DNA from: CAG-873 sp910578365
GTDB lineage: Bacteria; Bacteroidota; Bacteroidia; Bacteroidales; Muribaculaceae
DNA: 64,000 nucleotides
Direction: 5' to 3'
NCBI GenBank assembly: GCA_951635545.1
Contig: OX620685.1
Coordinates: 930,001 to 994,000, forward strand
The position numbers and the translations under genes are program-made. This document shows, piece by piece, positions 62,302-64,000 of the stretch; the stretch's first letter is position 1; each line of letters begins with the position of its first letter. Below the pieces are notes generated by a model. The model did not search any database, was not told where the DNA came from, and worked only from the letters and a program-made list of their open reading frames with translations.

Positions 62302-62424
62302 ATGAAAAAGAAAGAACAAAACCGACTCGCAGTAATCCAACGGATAAACTGCTGTCCGAACTTGAAAGCATGCTGCTGTTCGGAAAATACATTTAAACCG
62401 CGAATATGCAAAAAAAGCGGATAA
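62302..62424 (+). pseudogene. Decayed RiPP precursor gene of module 2
   Basis: It starts MKKKEQNRLAVI, like the module 1 leader. A 1-base deletion after ATCC shifts the frame. Restoring one base gives PTDKLLSELESMLLFGK, parallel to the intact leader (PTAELLSEMESLVVYAG). The cysteine-rich core is absent because of a deletion into the maturase gene. As read, the product is a 40-residue nonsense peptide. Confidence 0.8.
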
Positions 62425-62440
62425 AAATTATGCCGGTTAA
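62390..62440 (+). pseudogene. 3' remnant of a radical SAM maturase gene
   Basis: The frame reads HLNREYAKKADKNYAG plus stop. It matches the end of the intact maturase (HLNREYVKKATEKGIL). Only the last 16 codons remain, fused to the precursor leader by a deletion of roughly 1.5 kb relative to module 1. Confidence 0.78.
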
Positions 62441-62452
62441 AAAACTATTCTG

Positions 62453-62460
62453 TATATTTG
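62453..62460 (+). promoter_or_regulatory. Promoter (-7 box) of the second barrel gene
   Basis: TATATTTG, 32 bp upstream of ATG 62493. It may let the second barrel be expressed without the decayed upstream genes. Confidence 0.5.
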
Positions 62461-62492
62461 CCCTAGAGTATTAATTTAAAATCTAATTCATC

Positions 62493-64000
62493 ATGCGTGT
62501 ATTACTTATTTTTATCATCACGCTTGTGTGTAGTGCAAGTGCTTCGGCTCGGACTCTGGTGGGTCTGGTTTATTCAGACAGCACCAACACTGTTGTTGCA
62601 GATGCCGTGTGCATACTTTATGAGGGTGACAAAGAGTTGAGTCGTACTGCCACCGGAGAGGACGGTATATTCAGATTGCAGACCGACAGCGAAGCCGCCC
62701 TGGCTGTCGAAATCGACAAGCCCGGTTTCAGCGGCACCGTGGTTGTGGTCGAGGCCGGCAGTAAGAACCAGGACCTGGGCTATATAGCCCTGAGCGAGGC
62801 CTCTACGCTCGATGAGCTGGAAGTGAAGGGCACCGAAGTGGTACACTCCAAAGGACGCACGATTGTATACCCGTCGGAGGCCGACCTGAAAGCCTCGTCG
62901 ACCACTCTGAGCCTGCTGCAGAAACTGCCGTTGGCCGGTCTGTTCGCCGACCCTATAAACCGCTCGCTGACAGTGCGCAACGGCGCGCCGATGATACTGA
63001 TCAACGGCATCCCGGCCACGATGAGCGATGTGAACTCACTGAAACCAGGCGACATAGCCAAGATTGAATATTCGTATATCACACCGGCCCGCTATGCCGA
63101 CAAGGGCAAAAACGGCTTCCTGTCGATAACACTCAAGGAGCGCGAGGATGGCGGCCAGGTGTATCTGTGGGGCCGCAGCGCGGTGAACACCGCCTTTCTC
63201 GATGCCAACCTACAGGCATCGTACCACCAGGGCCCGTCGCAGTTCACGCTGCAATACTCACCCTCATGGCGTAACTATCAGGATGCTTACGACTATTCGT
63301 CCATGCAATACATCGGCGATGACTTCAAAGTGGATATAGAGCAGCACGACCGGAACCCGTTCAACTATCATATGCACGGCGTGTCTTTGAAATACGACTT
63401 CGCACCGAGCGAACGCACTGTTTTCTCGGCACGTTTTTCAGCCACGCCTACGAGCAGCTCGAACCGGATTATGGGTACAATGTCCGACAACATACTTGGT
63501 GAATATGATATGAAAAGCCGCAATTCATCGCGCGATTTCACCCCGTCGCTCGACATGTTCCTGCGCCACGATTTCAACGCTAAAAACTCGCTGGAAGTTC
63601 AGGTGGTGGGCACGCTCAGTTCGTCGGACTACCGCCGCGACAACAATTATAATCTCAACAGCGACGATGACCTGCAGTATATCAACGATATCAACAACCG
63701 GCGCCGCTCACTGATCAGCGAGGTAAGCTATGTACACAACTTCGACCAGTCGACCAGCCTGTCGGGAGGTGTGCAGAATTCAGTGTCGCACAACACCAAC
63801 GAATATCTCGGCCAGAACTTCAAGCCCGTGCTGACCGACAACAACAACTACATCTATGCCCGATTCGCCAAGCAGATAAACCGGGTGTATCTTACAGCGG
63901 CAAGTGGCGCCAAGATGCTGTGGAGCCGCAACAACAATATCCGCCGCCACTATATCCGCAACATGTCATCGGCGAACATCACATGGTACCCGAATCAGAA
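62493..64000 (+). CDS. Second outer-membrane beta-barrel protein with plug (partial, runs off window)
   Basis: ATG 62493 begins the signal peptide MRVLLIFIITLVCSASASA. The frame is open to the window end (about 502 codons). It has the same domain order as the barrel at 55526: regulatory domain (LVGLVYSDSTNTVVADAVC), plug (ILINGIPATMSDVNSLKPGDI), then barrel strands. Two stretches are base-identical to the paralogue (75 bp at 62879-62953, 68 bp at 63003-63070), while the intervening and N-terminal parts differ. This points to duplication with gene conversion. It is intact so far although its module has lost precursor and maturase. Confidence 0.85.
   Translation, partial: MRVLLIFIITLVCSASASARTLVGLVYSDSTNTVVADAVCILYEGDKELSRTATGEDGIFRLQTDSEAALAVEIDKPGFSGTVVVVEAGSKNQDLGYIALSEASTLDELEVKGTEVVHSKGRTIVYPSEADLKASSTTLSLLQKLPLAGLFADPINRSLTVRNGAPMILINGIPATMSDVNSLKPGDIAKIEYSYITPARYADKGKNGFLSITLKEREDGGQVYLWGRSAVNTAFLDANLQASYHQGPSQFTLQYSPSWRNYQDAYDYSSMQYIGDDFKVDIEQHDRNPFNYHMHGVSLKYDFAPSERTVFSARFSATPTSSSNRIMGTMSDNILGEYDMKSRNSSRDFTPSLDMFLRHDFNAKNSLEVQVVGTLSSSDYRRDNNYNLNSDDDLQYINDINNRRRSLISEVSYVHNFDQSTSLSGGVQNSVSHNTNEYLGQNFKPVLTDNNNYIYARFAKQINRVYLTAASGAKMLWSRNNNIRRHYIRNMSSANITWYPNQ

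Overview
The window is a chromosome segment of a Bacteroidota bacterium of the order Bacteroidales. The evidence is a SusC/SusD locus, many Bacteroidota-type promoters (TTTG, about 20 bp, then TAnnTTTG), DUF1896/DUF3843/DUF4199/DUF6048/DUF6452 families, Bacteroides-type mobilization genes and sorting-domain-like C-termini. A Muribaculaceae-like gut commensal fits best, but the family is an inference.

Region 1 (1-16.8 kb) is one end of an integrative conjugative or mobilizable element. It holds an oriT-like set of inverted repeats, mobA, the mobB relaxase, a small coupled ORF and the mobC coupling protein. It continues with an RteC-like regulator, a structured leader RNA, a DUF1896 gene, a 2036-residue methylase/MutS-I/helicase protein and an excisionase-like HTH gene. 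The region is heavily invaded: an IS110 element splits the small ORF, a group II intron splits mobC, and an IS4-type fragment abuts a 178-bp MITE. It ends in a repeat cluster facing the 3' end of a tRNA-Leu gene, probably the attachment site.

Region 2 (16.8-30.5 kb) is mostly housekeeping: tRNA-Leu, a DUF3843-like gene, rpiB, a likely small RNA, and a minus-strand run (SDR, DUF6048, DUF6452, nitroreductase, glycosyltransferase, DUF4199). Then come tRNA-Asp, a SulP transporter, a tiny lipoprotein and an NfnAB-type flavoprotein pair. The second subunit of that pair is cut by an ISAs1 element with a 9-bp target duplication.

Region 3 (30.5-47.6 kb) is a polysaccharide utilization locus. A membrane sensor-regulator is divergent from susC, susD, a secreted protein, GH16, GH3, GH128 and a large modular secreted protein. 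The enzyme set points to beta-1,3-glucan (laminarin-like) breakdown. A strong terminator and an IS982 element follow.

Region 4 (48.8-53.3 kb) holds ychF, class II aldolase and an M3 peptidase.

Region 5 (53.4-64 kb) is the most unusual part. It is a putative RiPP (modified peptide) locus: a precursor with ten cysteines, an attenuator-like hairpin, a radical SAM/SPASM maturase, an outer-membrane beta-barrel with plug, and a membrane TPR-HTH regulator. A second, decaying copy of the module follows. Its secreted-protein gene was hit by a MITE and then an IS4 element at the same site, and its precursor and maturase are fused by deletion. Its barrel gene is intact and runs off the window. Both copies keep a structured leader RNA with compensatory base changes.
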